Below, piece after piece: positions 8,579 to 19,200 of a stretch of 64,000 nucleotides of DNA (positions are counted from its first letter, which is position 1; each line of letters begins with the position of its first letter). The stretch comes from JADGOV01 sp963814355 (GTDB taxonomy: Bacteria > Actinomycetota > Actinomycetes > JADGOV01), in the NCBI GenBank assembly GCA_963814355.1, contig CAWFCZ010000001.1, positions 1-64,000 on the forward strand. Direction: 5' to 3'. The notes below the pieces were generated by a model, which searched no databases, was not told the origin of the DNA, and worked only from the letters and a program-made list of their open reading frames with translations. The translations under genes and the position numbers were made by a program.

Positions 8579-8640
8579 ACTCTAGGAGTGCAGATCGATG
8601 GCTGTCAATGATTGACGGTTGTCGATTTCCGGGCGAGGAT
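8579..8640. promoter_or_regulatory. divergent arsI / arsR2 promoters with one shared palindrome
   Basis: GTCAATGATTGAC (8604-8616) is a perfect palindrome about a central G. On the minus strand TTGACA (8608-8603) plus an 18-bp spacer and TAGAGT (8584-8579) gives a strong arsI promoter. On the plus strand TTGACG (8612-8617) plus 17 bp and GAGGAT (8635-8640) gives a weaker arsR2 promoter. The palindrome covers both -35 boxes, so one bound dimer could block both genes. Confidence 0.65.
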
Positions 8641-8647
8641 GGTGTGT

Positions 8648-9082
8648 ATGGCTGCCGCCCGTCGCCCCGCCCTTCCGGTGCTGGAAGCGAGTACGCCGTG
8701 CTGTGCGCCGCTGTCCGTGGCGCCGCTGAGCCAGGACGATGCGCAGGAGCTTGCCCGCCGGCTCAAGGCGCTGGCCGACCCGGCCCGGCTGCGGCTGCTG
8801 TCGCTGCTGATGGCCGGCCCGGATGGGGAGGCCTGCACCTGCGATCTCACCGAACCGCTTGGGCTCTCCCAGCCCACCGTGACCCACCACCTGAAGAAGC
8901 TCGCCGAGACCGGGCTGGTCACCGGCGAACGGCGCGGCGTGTGGACCTACTATCGGGTCAACCGCGACGCCCTCGTTGCCGCCGGCGCGATTCTGGCTCC
9001 CGCTGTGCATCCTGCCCCCTGCACTGACCTGCGTCATGACGGCGAGGCCGCTCTGGACATCTCCGCGAACGGATTAGGGTGA
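8648..9082 (+). CDS. ArsR-family metalloregulator, second copy (N-terminal Cys type)
   Basis: A 144-residue winged-helix repressor. Cysteines: Cys18-Cys19 near the N-terminus (TPCCAPL), Cys63 and Cys65 in the recognition region (EACTCDLTEPL) and a late PAPC. The Cys pair plus one helix Cys is the arrangement of the Corynebacterium glutamicum ArsR As(III) site. Recognition helix SQPTVTHHLKKL. ATG 8648 is chosen because GAGG lies 10 nt upstream; the longer frame begins at a TTG inside the operator. Likely represses itself and arsI. The tdh start follows its stop after only 4 bp. Confidence 0.88.
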   Translation: MAAARRPALPVLEASTPCCAPLSVAPLSQDDAQELARRLKALADPARLRLLSLLMAGPDGEACTCDLTEPLGLSQPTVTHHLKKLAETGLVTGERRGVWTYYRVNRDALVAAGAILAPAVHPAPCTDLRHDGEAALDISANGLG

Positions 9083-9086
9083 CCCG

Positions 9087-10118
9087 GTGAAAGCCCTGGT
9101 GAAGGCAACGGCCGAACCGGGTTTGGCCTACCTCGACGTTCCGGAGCCGAGCATCGGGCGCGACGACGTGCTGATCCGGGTGCTGCGCACCGGGTTGTGC
9201 GGAACCGACCTGCACATCGAGTCCTGGGACCCGTGGGCGCAGGCCAACGTGCCGGTGCCGCTCGTGGTCGGGCACGAGTTCGTCGGCACGATCGTCGAGG
9301 TCGGGTCGGACGTGGCCGACCTTGCGGTTGGCGACCTGGTCAGCGGCGAGGGGCATCTGGTCTGCGGTCGGTGCCGTAACTGCATGGCCGGCCGGCGGGT
9401 GGAATGCGCCCGGACCAAGGGCGTCGGGGTGAACTTCCCGGGGGCCTTCGCCGCCTACATCGCCCTGCCGGCCACCAATGTGTGGCGGCATCCGCCGGAG
9501 ATCGACCTCGACGTCGCCGCCATCTTCGACCCGTTCGGCAACGCGGTGCACACCGCGCTCACCTTCCCGGTGCTCGGTGAGGACGTTCTGATCACCGGCG
9601 CCGGCCCGATCGGGCTGATGGCCGCGATCGTCGCCCGGCACGCCGGCGCGCGGCACGTGGTGGTCACCGACGTGTCGGACTACCGCCTGGAGCTGGCCCG
9701 CACCATCGGTGTGACCCTGGCCGTGGACGTGTCGACCACCACGGTGTCGGATGCGATGGGCTCGCTCGGCATGCGGGAAGGCTTCGACGTCGGGCTGGAG
9801 ATGTCCGGCAACCCGGCCGCGCTGCGGGAGATGCTGGCCTCGATGCGTCACGGCGGCGGGATCGCGCTGCTCGGCCTGCCGGCGGCGGAGTTCCCGATCG
9901 ACTGGGCCCATGTCGTGCTCAACATGATCACGATCAAGGGCATCTACGGCCGGCAGATGTTCGAGACCTGGTACGAGATGTCGGTGCTGATCACCTCCGG
10001 CGTCGACATCGCGCCGGTGGTCACCCATCGGTACGCCGCCGAAGACTTCCAGCAGGCCTTTGACACCGCCCGCGGCGGGCGGTGCGGCAAGGTGCTGCTG
10101 GTCTGGTCCGACCCCTGA
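9087..10118 (+). CDS. tdh: L-threonine 3-dehydrogenase
   Basis: Oxidises threonine to 2-amino-3-ketobutyrate with NAD+. The 343-residue zinc alcohol dehydrogenase-family protein has the catalytic zinc residues in GLCGTDLHIES and GHEFVG, the structural zinc set CGRCRNCMAGRRVEC and the nucleotide site GAGPIGLMAA. The fit to bacterial Tdh is supported by kbl next in line. AGGGTGA at 9075-9081 overlaps the arsR2 stop and serves GTG 9087, so the gene appears cotranscribed with arsR2. Confidence 0.94.
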   Translation: MKALVKATAEPGLAYLDVPEPSIGRDDVLIRVLRTGLCGTDLHIESWDPWAQANVPVPLVVGHEFVGTIVEVGSDVADLAVGDLVSGEGHLVCGRCRNCMAGRRVECARTKGVGVNFPGAFAAYIALPATNVWRHPPEIDLDVAAIFDPFGNAVHTALTFPVLGEDVLITGAGPIGLMAAIVARHAGARHVVVTDVSDYRLELARTIGVTLAVDVSTTTVSDAMGSLGMREGFDVGLEMSGNPAALREMLASMRHGGGIALLGLPAAEFPIDWAHVVLNMITIKGIYGRQMFETWYEMSVLITSGVDIAPVVTHRYAAEDFQQAFDTARGGRCGKVLLVWSDP

Positions 10119-10139
10119 GGAGCCAAAGGAGACCGGTAC

Positions 10140-11333
<1,194 letters not shown>

Positions 11334-11344
11334 GCCTACCGGAC

Positions 11345-11398
11345 ATGATCGAGGGCCCGCCAGCCACCGCGGAGGGTGGCTGACGGGCCCTGGATCAT
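11345..11398. terminator. long hairpin between kbl and the por operon (bidirectional terminator)
   Basis: The arms ATGATC/AGGGCCCG/CAGCCACC and GGTGGCTG/CGGGCCCT/GATCAT pair over 22 bp, interrupted by single-base mismatches, around a 6-nt loop at 11369-11374. No T-run follows. Placed between two converging transcription units it would stop both. Confidence 0.75.
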
Positions 11399-11476
11399 CG
11401 GACGCGGGCGGGCGGGCCGGGGGCCGTCGAGCAAGGGGGCCAGGGGGCCGCCAGCCGGCCCGCAGACCGGAGCGCG

Positions 11477-13108
11477 CTAGATCTTCTCCGGCTCCATCTC
11501 GATCGCACCGCACGGGCATTCCGCGACGCAGATGCCGCAGCCCTTGCAGTAGTCGTAGTCGAACTCGAACCGCTTGCCCGGGCCCAGCTTGATCACTGAG
11601 TTGTCCGGGCAGACGCCGTAGCAGTTGTCGCACTCGAAGCAGTTCCCGCAGGACAGGCAACGCCGCGCCTCGTACACCGCGGTGTTCTCATCCAGCCCGA
11701 CCACGACCTCCTCGAAGGTCTGGGTCCGGCGGGCCACCTCGATCGTCGGTCGCACGGCGTGTGGCGCATCGGTGTAGTACCAGGTGTTCAGCTTGTCGAA
11801 GCTGGCCAGCTCGTGCTTGTGCGTGCCGTTGTAGCTCGAGCCCCGCAACCAGGCGTCGATGTTGCGCGCCGCCCGCTTGCCGTGGCCGATGCCGACGGTG
11901 ACCGTCCGCTCGTCGGGCACCATGTCACCACCGGCGAAGATACCGGGGTGGCCGGTCTCCATGTTCGGCCCCACCGCGACCGTACCGCCGTCGGACTCGA
12001 TGCCGCTGACGCCCTCCAGCAGCGAGAGGTCGGCGTCCTGGCCAAGGGCCAGCACGACCGAGTCGGCCTCCAGCTCCTCCATCTCACCCGTCGGCTGCGG
12101 GAAACCGGTCTCGTCCAAGGCCATCTTCTCGATGAGGATCTTGCCCTCGTCGGCGTGCTTGATGGTGGACAGCCACTTCATCCGCACGCCCTCTTCGATG
12201 GCCTCGGTGACCTCGAAGTCGTGTGCCGGCATCCTGTCCCGGTTGCGCCGGTAGACCACCACCGCATCGGTGGCGCCGAGTCGCTTGGCGGTCCGGGCCA
12301 CGTCCATCGCGGTGTTCCCACCGCCGTAGACCACCACCCGGCGACCCAGCATCGGCGGCTCGGCCTCCTCCATGCCGTGCAGCACGTTGACCGCGTCCAG
12401 GATCTTCGCGGCTTCACCGGCCGGGATGTAGGCCCGCTTGCCGATGTGCGCGCCGACCGCGAGGAAGGCGGCGTCGAACTTGCCGTCCTTCATCTCCTCC
12501 TCGACGTTGGTGACCTTGCGGTTCAACTCCAGGGTCACACCCATGTCGAGAATGCGCTGCACCTCGGCGTCCAGGATGTCGCGGGGGAGCCGGTACTTCG
12601 GGATGCCGTAGCGCATCATCCCGCCGGCCGCCGGCTCGGCATCGTAGATCACGACCTCGTGTCCGGCGCGGCGCAGCTGGTAGGCCGCGGACAGCCCGGA
12701 CGGTCCGGCCCCGACGATGAGGACCCGCTTGCCGGTGGCCGGGGCGGTGACCTCGATCCGCCAGCCCTGCTTGATCGCCTCGTCTCCGAGGAAACGCTCG
12801 ATGGAGTTGATCCCGACCGCGGTGTCGAGCTGCGCCCGGTTGCAGGAGGTCTCGCACGGGTGGTAACAGACCCGGCCCATGATGGCGGGGAACGGGTTGT
12901 CAGCCATGATCTTGCGCCACCCGGCCTCGTAGCCGGCGCCGCCCTCTTCGGTGGAGTACAGCCAGGACTGGATGTTCTCCCCGGCCGGACAGGCGTTGTT
13001 ACACGGTGGCAGCCGGTCGACGTAGACCGGTCGCTCGGTCCGCCAGGAGCCGGTGTGGTTGGCCCGGCTGGTACCGACGTCCAGCGTGATCGCGAACGGC
13101 TTCTCCAT
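11477..13108 (-). CDS. GltD-like NAD(P) oxidoreductase fused to a two-cluster ferredoxin, Por operon subunit
   Basis: Flavoprotein-ferredoxin fusion of 543 residues, likely moving electrons between the Por complex and NAD(P). Domains: N-terminal GltD-type Fe-S motif (CNNACPAGENIQ, then CYHPCETSCNR), FAD fold VLIVGAGPSGLSAA near 125, nucleotide fold VVYGGGNTAMDVA near 265, GIFAGGDMVPDE, and from about 485 a PorD-like ferredoxin with CLSCGNCFECDNC and CKGCGICVAECPCG. ATG 13108 shares one base with the porB stop, so the two are coupled. A stand-alone glutamate synthase small chain is unlikely because no gltB is near and porGAB are. Confidence 0.85.
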   Translation of the reverse strand: MEKPFAITLDVGTSRANHTGSWRTERPVYVDRLPPCNNACPAGENIQSWLYSTEEGGAGYEAGWRKIMADNPFPAIMGRVCYHPCETSCNRAQLDTAVGINSIERFLGDEAIKQGWRIEVTAPATGKRVLIVGAGPSGLSAAYQLRRAGHEVVIYDAEPAAGGMMRYGIPKYRLPRDILDAEVQRILDMGVTLELNRKVTNVEEEMKDGKFDAAFLAVGAHIGKRAYIPAGEAAKILDAVNVLHGMEEAEPPMLGRRVVVYGGGNTAMDVARTAKRLGATDAVVVYRRNRDRMPAHDFEVTEAIEEGVRMKWLSTIKHADEGKILIEKMALDETGFPQPTGEMEELEADSVVLALGQDADLSLLEGVSGIESDGGTVAVGPNMETGHPGIFAGGDMVPDERTVTVGIGHGKRAARNIDAWLRGSSYNGTHKHELASFDKLNTWYYTDAPHAVRPTIEVARRTQTFEEVVVGLDENTAVYEARRCLSCGNCFECDNCYGVCPDNSVIKLGPGKRFEFDYDYCKGCGICVAECPCGAIEMEPEKI

Positions 13109-14235
13109 CACCGTGCTCCCTCGAACGTTTCGGCCTCGAGCCGCATCGCGTTGGTCTCGACGACCTCGGGTGGTTGCTGTACGGCGTCCATACCGGAGGT
13201 GGCCGCGTCGCTGGCGTCGCCCGGCGGCTTGAGTTCCTCGGGCGTGTCGTCCAGCAGCCCGAAGCGGGCAATGTTGCGGTCCGCGCCAGCCTGAATCCTG
13301 GCCACAATGTCCGGCCGCGGCTTCTTTCCGAACAGGTGGGCGTAGCGGCGCTGCAGCTTGAGGTACTCCTCCACCGGGACCCGCCGCCGAATCTTGGACA
13401 CGGCGGTGACCTCGCCGCGTTCGGCTTCGAACACCGGGAAGATGCCGGTCTCCACCGCGAGCCGGGCGATCCGGATGCTGTCCCGCGACGCCGAACCCCA
13501 GCCCAGCGGGCAGGGGACGAAGATGTGCAGGTACCGGGCGCCGCGGAAGGTCATCGCCCGCTCGACCTTGTACTCCAGGTCGCGCAGGTCGGCCACGGTG
13601 GCGGTCCCGACGTACGGGATCTCGTGCGCCATGGCGATCAGCGGTACGTTCTTGCCCTGGCCGAACTGGTTGCCGGGCTCGGGTCCGACCGGCTGGGTGG
13701 TCGCGGTCCGGGCGCCGCCCGGCGTCGCACCGGAGCGCTGCACCCCGGTGTTCATGTACGCCTCGTTGTCGTAGCAGATGTAGAGCACGTCGTCGTTGCG
13801 CTCGAACATCCCCGACAGGCAACCGAAGCCGATGTCGACGGTGCCGCCGTCGCCACCCTGGCCGATGACCCGGACATCGTCGCGGCCCTTGACCCGCATC
13901 GCGGCCGCGACCCCGGTGGCCACCGCCGGCGCGTTGCCGAACAGCGAGTGAATCCACGGGATCTGCCAGGCGGTCTCCGGGAACGGGGTGGAGAACACCT
14001 CCAGACAGCCGGTGGCATTGGAGGCGATCATCTTGCCGCCGGTCACCCGGCTCACCGTGTCCAGCGCGTATCGAGCGCCGAGCGCCTCGCCGCACCCCTG
14101 ACACGCGCGGTGGCCGGAGGTCAGGGTGTTCGCCCGCTTGGGGTCGGATTGGGTCGAGCGGACTTCGACGTCGAGCAGCCGGTTACCTACGACGAAGCTG
14201 CCGGTCTGGTAGAACTTGATCGGCTGATTGGGCAT
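13108..14235 (-). CDS. porB: 2-oxoacid:ferredoxin oxidoreductase, beta (TPP) subunit
   Basis: Binds thiamine pyrophosphate and decarboxylates a 2-oxoacid to the acyl-CoA. The 375-residue protein has the cluster motif CQGCGEALG and the TPP site GQGGDGGTVDIGFG ... YDNEAYMNTG typical of PorB. ATG 14235 is preferred over the TTG at 14253 because GAGGGAG lies 10-11 nt upstream and the family starts here. Only one proximal Cys pair is visible, which is common in the short beta subunits. Pyruvate is the likely substrate, but 2-oxoisovalerate cannot be excluded. Confidence 0.9.
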   Translation of the reverse strand: MPNQPIKFYQTGSFVVGNRLLDVEVRSTQSDPKRANTLTSGHRACQGCGEALGARYALDTVSRVTGGKMIASNATGCLEVFSTPFPETAWQIPWIHSLFGNAPAVATGVAAAMRVKGRDDVRVIGQGGDGGTVDIGFGCLSGMFERNDDVLYICYDNEAYMNTGVQRSGATPGGARTATTQPVGPEPGNQFGQGKNVPLIAMAHEIPYVGTATVADLRDLEYKVERAMTFRGARYLHIFVPCPLGWGSASRDSIRIARLAVETGIFPVFEAERGEVTAVSKIRRRVPVEEYLKLQRRYAHLFGKKPRPDIVARIQAGADRNIARFGLLDDTPEELKPPGDASDAATSGMDAVQQPPEVVETNAMRLEAETFEGAR

Positions 14236-14265
14236 ATGGATGTGCTCCCTCAAAAGGTATTCGGA

Positions 14266-15519
14266 CTAGAGCTGTTGCGCTGACACGAGTTCGGGATCGA
14301 GCTCCTGGTGCTCGTAGGCGGTGCCGACCCGGCGGGTCAGCTGGCTGCGCTGCAGCTCACGCTGCACGAGCTCCCAGTCCATGTCGACGAAGGTCAGCGG
14401 CTCGAGCCGGTCGGCTTCGGCATCTTCAAAGAGCTTCCGCAACGAGTCCTTGGTGATCGCCCGGCCCCCGAGACCGGCGATCGCGGTGTAGCCACGCAAC
14501 TGGATCCCGGACAGCGAGGTGCGCACGTTCGCCGAGACGATGCCCCCGATGCCCACGGCCAACGCCTTCTCCAGCACGACCACCCGCTGGGCGTTCTCCA
14601 GCACTTCCCGCACCGCCTGCAGTGGCCAGGGCCGGAACGAGGTGATGGCGAGCACGCCAATCTTGTGGCCCTCCTCCCGCATCTCATCCACGGTGTCCTT
14701 GATGGTGCCCAGCACCGAGCCGAGCGCGACGATGATCGTCTCGGCGTCCTCGGTCTGGTAGGTGTGCAGCAGGCCACCGCTGTCGCGGCCGAAGATCTCG
14801 GCGAACTCCGCCGCCAACTCCGGAATCCGCTCCAGGGCCAGCATTTGCTTGGCGTGGGCCAGGTACTTGACCTCGCTGAACGCCTCCGGCCCGACCATCG
14901 CTCCGATGCTGACCGGGTGATCCGGGTCCAGGCACTGACGTGGCTCGAACGGCGGCAAGTAGGCGTCTACCTGCTCCTGGGTGGGCTGGTCGATCCGCTC
15001 GTAGGCGTGGGTGAGGATGAACCCGTCCATGCAGACCATGACCGGCAGCGAGAGTTCCTCGGCCAGCTTGAAAGCCTGAATATGCAGGTCGGCGGCTTCC
15101 TGGTTGGTCTCCGCGTAGAGCTGGATCCAACCGGAATCGCGCTGGGACATCGTGTCGGAGTGGTCGTTCCAGATGTTGATCGGGGATCCGATCGCCCGGT
15201 TCGCCACCGTCATGACGATCGGCAGGCCGAGTCCCGAGGCGTTGTAGACCGCCTCGACCATGTAGAGCAGACCCTGGCTCGCGGTCGCGGTGTAGGTCCT
15301 GGCGCCGGCGGCGGAGGATCCGATCGCGACGCTCATCGCGGCGAACTCGGACTCCACGTTGAGGTACTCGCACGGGGCCAGCTCGCCGGTCTTGACCAGC
15401 TTGCTGAGCCCCTCGACGATGTGCGTCTGGGGGGAGATCGGGTACGCGCAGATCACTTCCGGGCGGCAGAACGCCACGGCGTCTGCGACGGCCTTGGAAC
15501 CCTCGATCTGGCTAAGCAT
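14266..15519 (-). CDS. porA: 2-oxoacid:ferredoxin oxidoreductase, alpha subunit
   Basis: The 417-residue alpha subunit contributes to the TPP site and binds CoA. Family features: AYPISPQTHIVEGL near the start, the NVESEFAAMSVAIG loop with the conserved Glu, TATASQGLLYM, and the domain-II stretch ITSFRPWP. The start overlaps the porG stop by 8 bp; porB follows 30 bp downstream. Full length compared with archaeal and bacterial PorA. Confidence 0.92.
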   Translation of the reverse strand: MLSQIEGSKAVADAVAFCRPEVICAYPISPQTHIVEGLSKLVKTGELAPCEYLNVESEFAAMSVAIGSSAAGARTYTATASQGLLYMVEAVYNASGLGLPIVMTVANRAIGSPINIWNDHSDTMSQRDSGWIQLYAETNQEAADLHIQAFKLAEELSLPVMVCMDGFILTHAYERIDQPTQEQVDAYLPPFEPRQCLDPDHPVSIGAMVGPEAFSEVKYLAHAKQMLALERIPELAAEFAEIFGRDSGGLLHTYQTEDAETIIVALGSVLGTIKDTVDEMREEGHKIGVLAITSFRPWPLQAVREVLENAQRVVVLEKALAVGIGGIVSANVRTSLSGIQLRGYTAIAGLGGRAITKDSLRKLFEDAEADRLEPLTFVDMDWELVQRELQRSQLTRRVGTAYEHQELDPELVSAQQL

Positions 15520-16093
15520 TGACCGGCTCCTTCATCTGCTGCTGAACGTAGGTGTAGGACGCTTCGGCGGCACCGACGTTGCCGTCGCCGACCTTGCCGG
15601 AGAACTTCTCCCGGATCGCCGCTGACACCGACTCCAGCGAGATCACCCCACTGAGCGCGGCGAAGCCGCCGAGCAGCGCGGCGTTGGGCATCGGCCGGCC
15701 GACGTGCTCCCGGGCGAATTCGGTGGCCGGCACCGTGAGCAACCGCTCCATCTGGTGCCGCGCGCACAACTCGTCGAGCCCGAGTTCACCGAAGCTCCGG
15801 GACGAGTTGATCAGGATGTACCCCTCCGGCTTCAGGCCGCTGAACACGTCGACCTGGAACAGCAGGGTGGGGTCCTGGATGATGAGGGCGTCCGGCGCCA
15901 TGATCGGCTCCCGGTTGCGGATCTCCTTGTCGGAGATCCGTGCGAAAGCGACCACCGGGGCTCCGGTGCGTTCCGAGCCGAAACTCGGGAACGCCTGGGC
16001 GTGCGCGCCCTCGGCGAAGGCCGCCAGGGAAACCATCTCGGCCGCGGTGACCACTCCCTGCCCGCCGCGGCCGTGAATTCGAAGTTCAAACAT
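15512..16093 (-). CDS. porG: 2-oxoacid:ferredoxin oxidoreductase, gamma subunit
   Basis: First gene of the por operon. The 193-residue gamma subunit starts MFELRIHGRGGQGVVTAAEM, the CoA-linked family signature, and contains AFPSFGSERTGAPV. It pairs with the alpha subunit. The upstream 143 bp before the helicase gene end (16094-16236) must hold the promoter; I found no clear -35/-10 there. Confidence 0.93.
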   Translation of the reverse strand: MFELRIHGRGGQGVVTAAEMVSLAAFAEGAHAQAFPSFGSERTGAPVVAFARISDKEIRNREPIMAPDALIIQDPTLLFQVDVFSGLKPEGYILINSSRSFGELGLDELCARHQMERLLTVPATEFAREHVGRPMPNAALLGGFAALSGVISLESVSAAIREKFSGKVGDGNVGAAEASYTYVQQQMKEPVNA

Positions 16094-16236
16094 TCCGGCT
16101 GTCTCCTCCCGACTGCCCCGCGCATGCGAATCGCGATGCTACGAGCCCAGCGTCGGGCCGTAGCGCACCGGCCCCCTCTTCCTACGTTTCGCCCCGTCCC
16201 CCCGGTAGGGGCGGAAGTCCCGCCGTGACCCTCCGG

Positions 16237-19200
16237 TTAGCGTTGGCCGGCGGCCAGCGCGGACCGGTACGCAGCCGTGATCTGGGTTAGCACACCGTCG
16301 GGGTCGCGGAAGAACTCCGGGGCGAAGACCCGGTACACCGCCCAGCCCAGCGCCGCCAAGTGCTCCGGATCCAGCCGGTCGCGATCCCGCACGGTCGGGG
16401 TGGCGGCCCACCGCGGCCCGTCCGTGGTCAGGCCGAGCACCAGCCGGTCCGGTTCGTCGGGAGCGGCCAGGGCAACGGAGACCCGCCGGGCCCCCAGGCC
16501 GTGCTCGGTCACCACCGGCAGCCCGGCGGAGCGCAATCGGTGCCGCAACTCCACGTCCAGGCCGTCCGGCGGCGGCGGGTCGGCGTAGCAGGTGTGCCGC
16601 AGCTCTGGTACCTCGGCGTAGCGCAGCAGGGCGCGGAGCAGGCGCGGGCCGGGGCGGCGTAGCCGGGCCGGGTCCAGGTCCGTGCTGGCCAGCGAACTGA
16701 CCACGGTGAGCTGCCGCCGCGCCCGGGTGAGGCCGACGGTGAGCAGCCGCTCGCCGCCGTCGGCGTCCAGCGGGCCGAAGAGGTAGGACGGGCGGCCCTG
16801 CGGCGTCTTGCCCAGGCCGGTGCTGAACACCACGGCGTCGCGCACCTCGCCGGTGAGCAGCGAGCAGGGCTTGACGAAGAACCGTTCCGCCGCGTCGGCC
16901 CGGAAGACGTCCGCCAACTCGGGGCGGCCCACCAGCGCCACCCGGAGCGCGGCGGTGATCCTTTCGGCGTGCCGCGAGCCCAGCGTGACCACGCCGAAGG
17001 ACTCCGCCGGGCAGCGGACGGCGTGGTCCAGTACCAACCCGACGACCTTCTGCACCTCCGCAGTGACGCTGTCCTCCTGCCCCGGGGTGCCGCTGCGGTG
17101 CGGCACCGGCACGTAGCGCAGCCGGTCCCGGCGCCGCGGGCTCGGCGCGGAGCGCAACCGACCGCGGTAGCCGGTGGCGGCGGCGAAGGCGACGAGTCGC
17201 TCGTCAGTGCGGCGCCAATAGTCGCGCAGCGTGATCCGCGGCAGGACCGGGGCCAACGCGTCCAGCAGCGAGCCGCCGCGGTAACCCCGCTCGGCAGCGC
17301 CATCGGCGCCGAAGTCGCCCTCGCCGGTGACTCGGTCACCGACCGTGTCCGGCAACTCGACAGGTGGAAGCTGGCGACGGTCACCGATCACCACGGTCTG
17401 CCCGGCGCGGGCCAACCCGGCGACGGAGACCGGTACGCCGACCACGTTCGCGTCCTCGACGATCACCACGTCGAACAACCGTTGCCGGGGCAGGTATTCG
17501 GGCACCGCGTAGGGGGTCAGTACCCAGCACGGCGCGGCGGCCAGGGCCACGTCCGGTGCCTCCGCCAGCAGCCCGCGCAGCGCCGCCGCGTCGTCGCCGG
17601 CGACGGTCCGCACCGCGGCCGCCTGCTCCGGATGCGTCCGGACCGCGGCAGCGGTGCGCTCCCAGATCCGGTCCCGCAGCCTGGGCGCGGTGCTGGCGAG
17701 ATGCTCCCGCTCGGCGTGCCGGAAGCCCGCCAGGCACTCCCGCAGCGCCACGGCGTCGAAGCCACCGTACCCGGGGTCGGTGGCCGCCACCTCAGCCAGC
17801 AACGAGGACAACCAGGCGTAGCTGAAGGCGAGCGGCGCCAGATCGGCAGCCACGCGCCGGGTGTGCAGGTCGAGCAGGAAGGGGCGCAGCCCGAGTCCCG
17901 AGAGGTACGCGGCGAGCTCGCCGAGGCGGGGCAGCCGGTGCAGCACGGCGTCGGTCGCCAAGGCGCGCAGGGTCTTGTCCAGTACGGCCGGCGCCAGCCG
18001 CGGAAAGTCGCGGTCCGGCAGCAGCAGCCGCAGCGCCGCGAGCCCGTCGAGGAGTTCGGCGTAGCACTTCTGCGTGGCATCGAGGTCCGCGACCGGGCGG
18101 GGCGGGCCGGCCGGCAGGTCATCACCCGGCTCGGCGCGGCGGGCCGCGAGTCGCAGCCACGCGGCCAGCTGCCCGGCGGCCCGGACCAGGGCGTCGTGCA
18201 GGTCGGTGCCGACCGGCCGGTCCGCGCGCCAGAGCCGGCGCGCCGCTCGTCGGGCGGCCATCCGGTCCTGCCATCCCAGGCGGTCGGCGGGTCGCCGGCG
18301 GGTCCCGGCCTCGGCGGTGGCCGCGATTAGGTCGGGCAGCGGTGCCCGCCACACCTCGGCACCCAGCAGTCGCTCGGTCTCGGCGACCTCCGCGAGCAGC
18401 CGCAGCGCCGAGCCCCAGTCCGCAACCGAGGCCGCCGGCGCCAGGCCGGCCTCGGCCAGCGTGCGCTCCAGCGCGGCCCGGGCCGCCGGAAAGGTCTGCT
18501 CGGCCAGTTCGTCGGCCAGGCGTTGCGCCGCCGCCGCGTCCGCCGGGGTACCGACCCGGGCGCCGTACCAGGGGGTGTCCAGCGCTGTCAGGGTGGTGCC
18601 GCCGAGCCCCGACCATTCACGGACGGCGTCGCGGACCTCGGCGAGGGTGTCCCCGTGCAGCGCGGCCAGGACGTCCGGCGAAAGCCGCACCCGGCTGGCG
18701 ACCTGCGCCGGCAGGCCCAGCAGGGTCGCCTGGGCGTCGTAGACGCTGACCCCCCACGGTGCCCGGGTGGCGTGCAGGCCCTCGGCGTACCGGCGCAGCG
18801 TCTCGCGGCGCTCGCTCAGCCGGTGGTGCAACTCCGACAGCTCCGCGCGCGCCGGCGCGGGGTGACCGACCGCGGCCACCGCGGCGGCGATCCGGCGCCG
18901 GCCATCGGCCGGGTCGGCGGCCGCGTCGAAGGCCAGCTCGGTCAGACCGGCGCCGCTCAGTCTGGACAGCAGTTCGGACTTGCCGCGCCGGTTCTCGGCC
19001 AGCACCAGCACCGTGCGCCCGGCCGCCACCAGGGCGGTGACCAGGTTGGCTGCGGTCTGGGTACGGCCGGTGCCGGGTCCCCCTTCAAGGGCCAGGTCAC
19101 GACCGGCGAGTGCCGCCTCGATCGCGGCGCTCGCCGCCGCATCCGCGTCGAGCGCCAGGAACTCCTCGCCCGGAGCGAGCCGATCCGGCCCGCTCCGATC

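Noticed and set aside
8612..8647. Longer N-terminus for the second ArsR from TTG 8612
   Set aside because: The TTG lies inside the operator/-35 palindrome; ATG 8648 has a ribosome site and starts the protein where expected.
11759..13294. 511-codon plus-strand frame over the GltD-ferredoxin gene
   Set aside because: Mirror frame in high-GC DNA; the minus strand has all Fe-S and nucleotide motifs.
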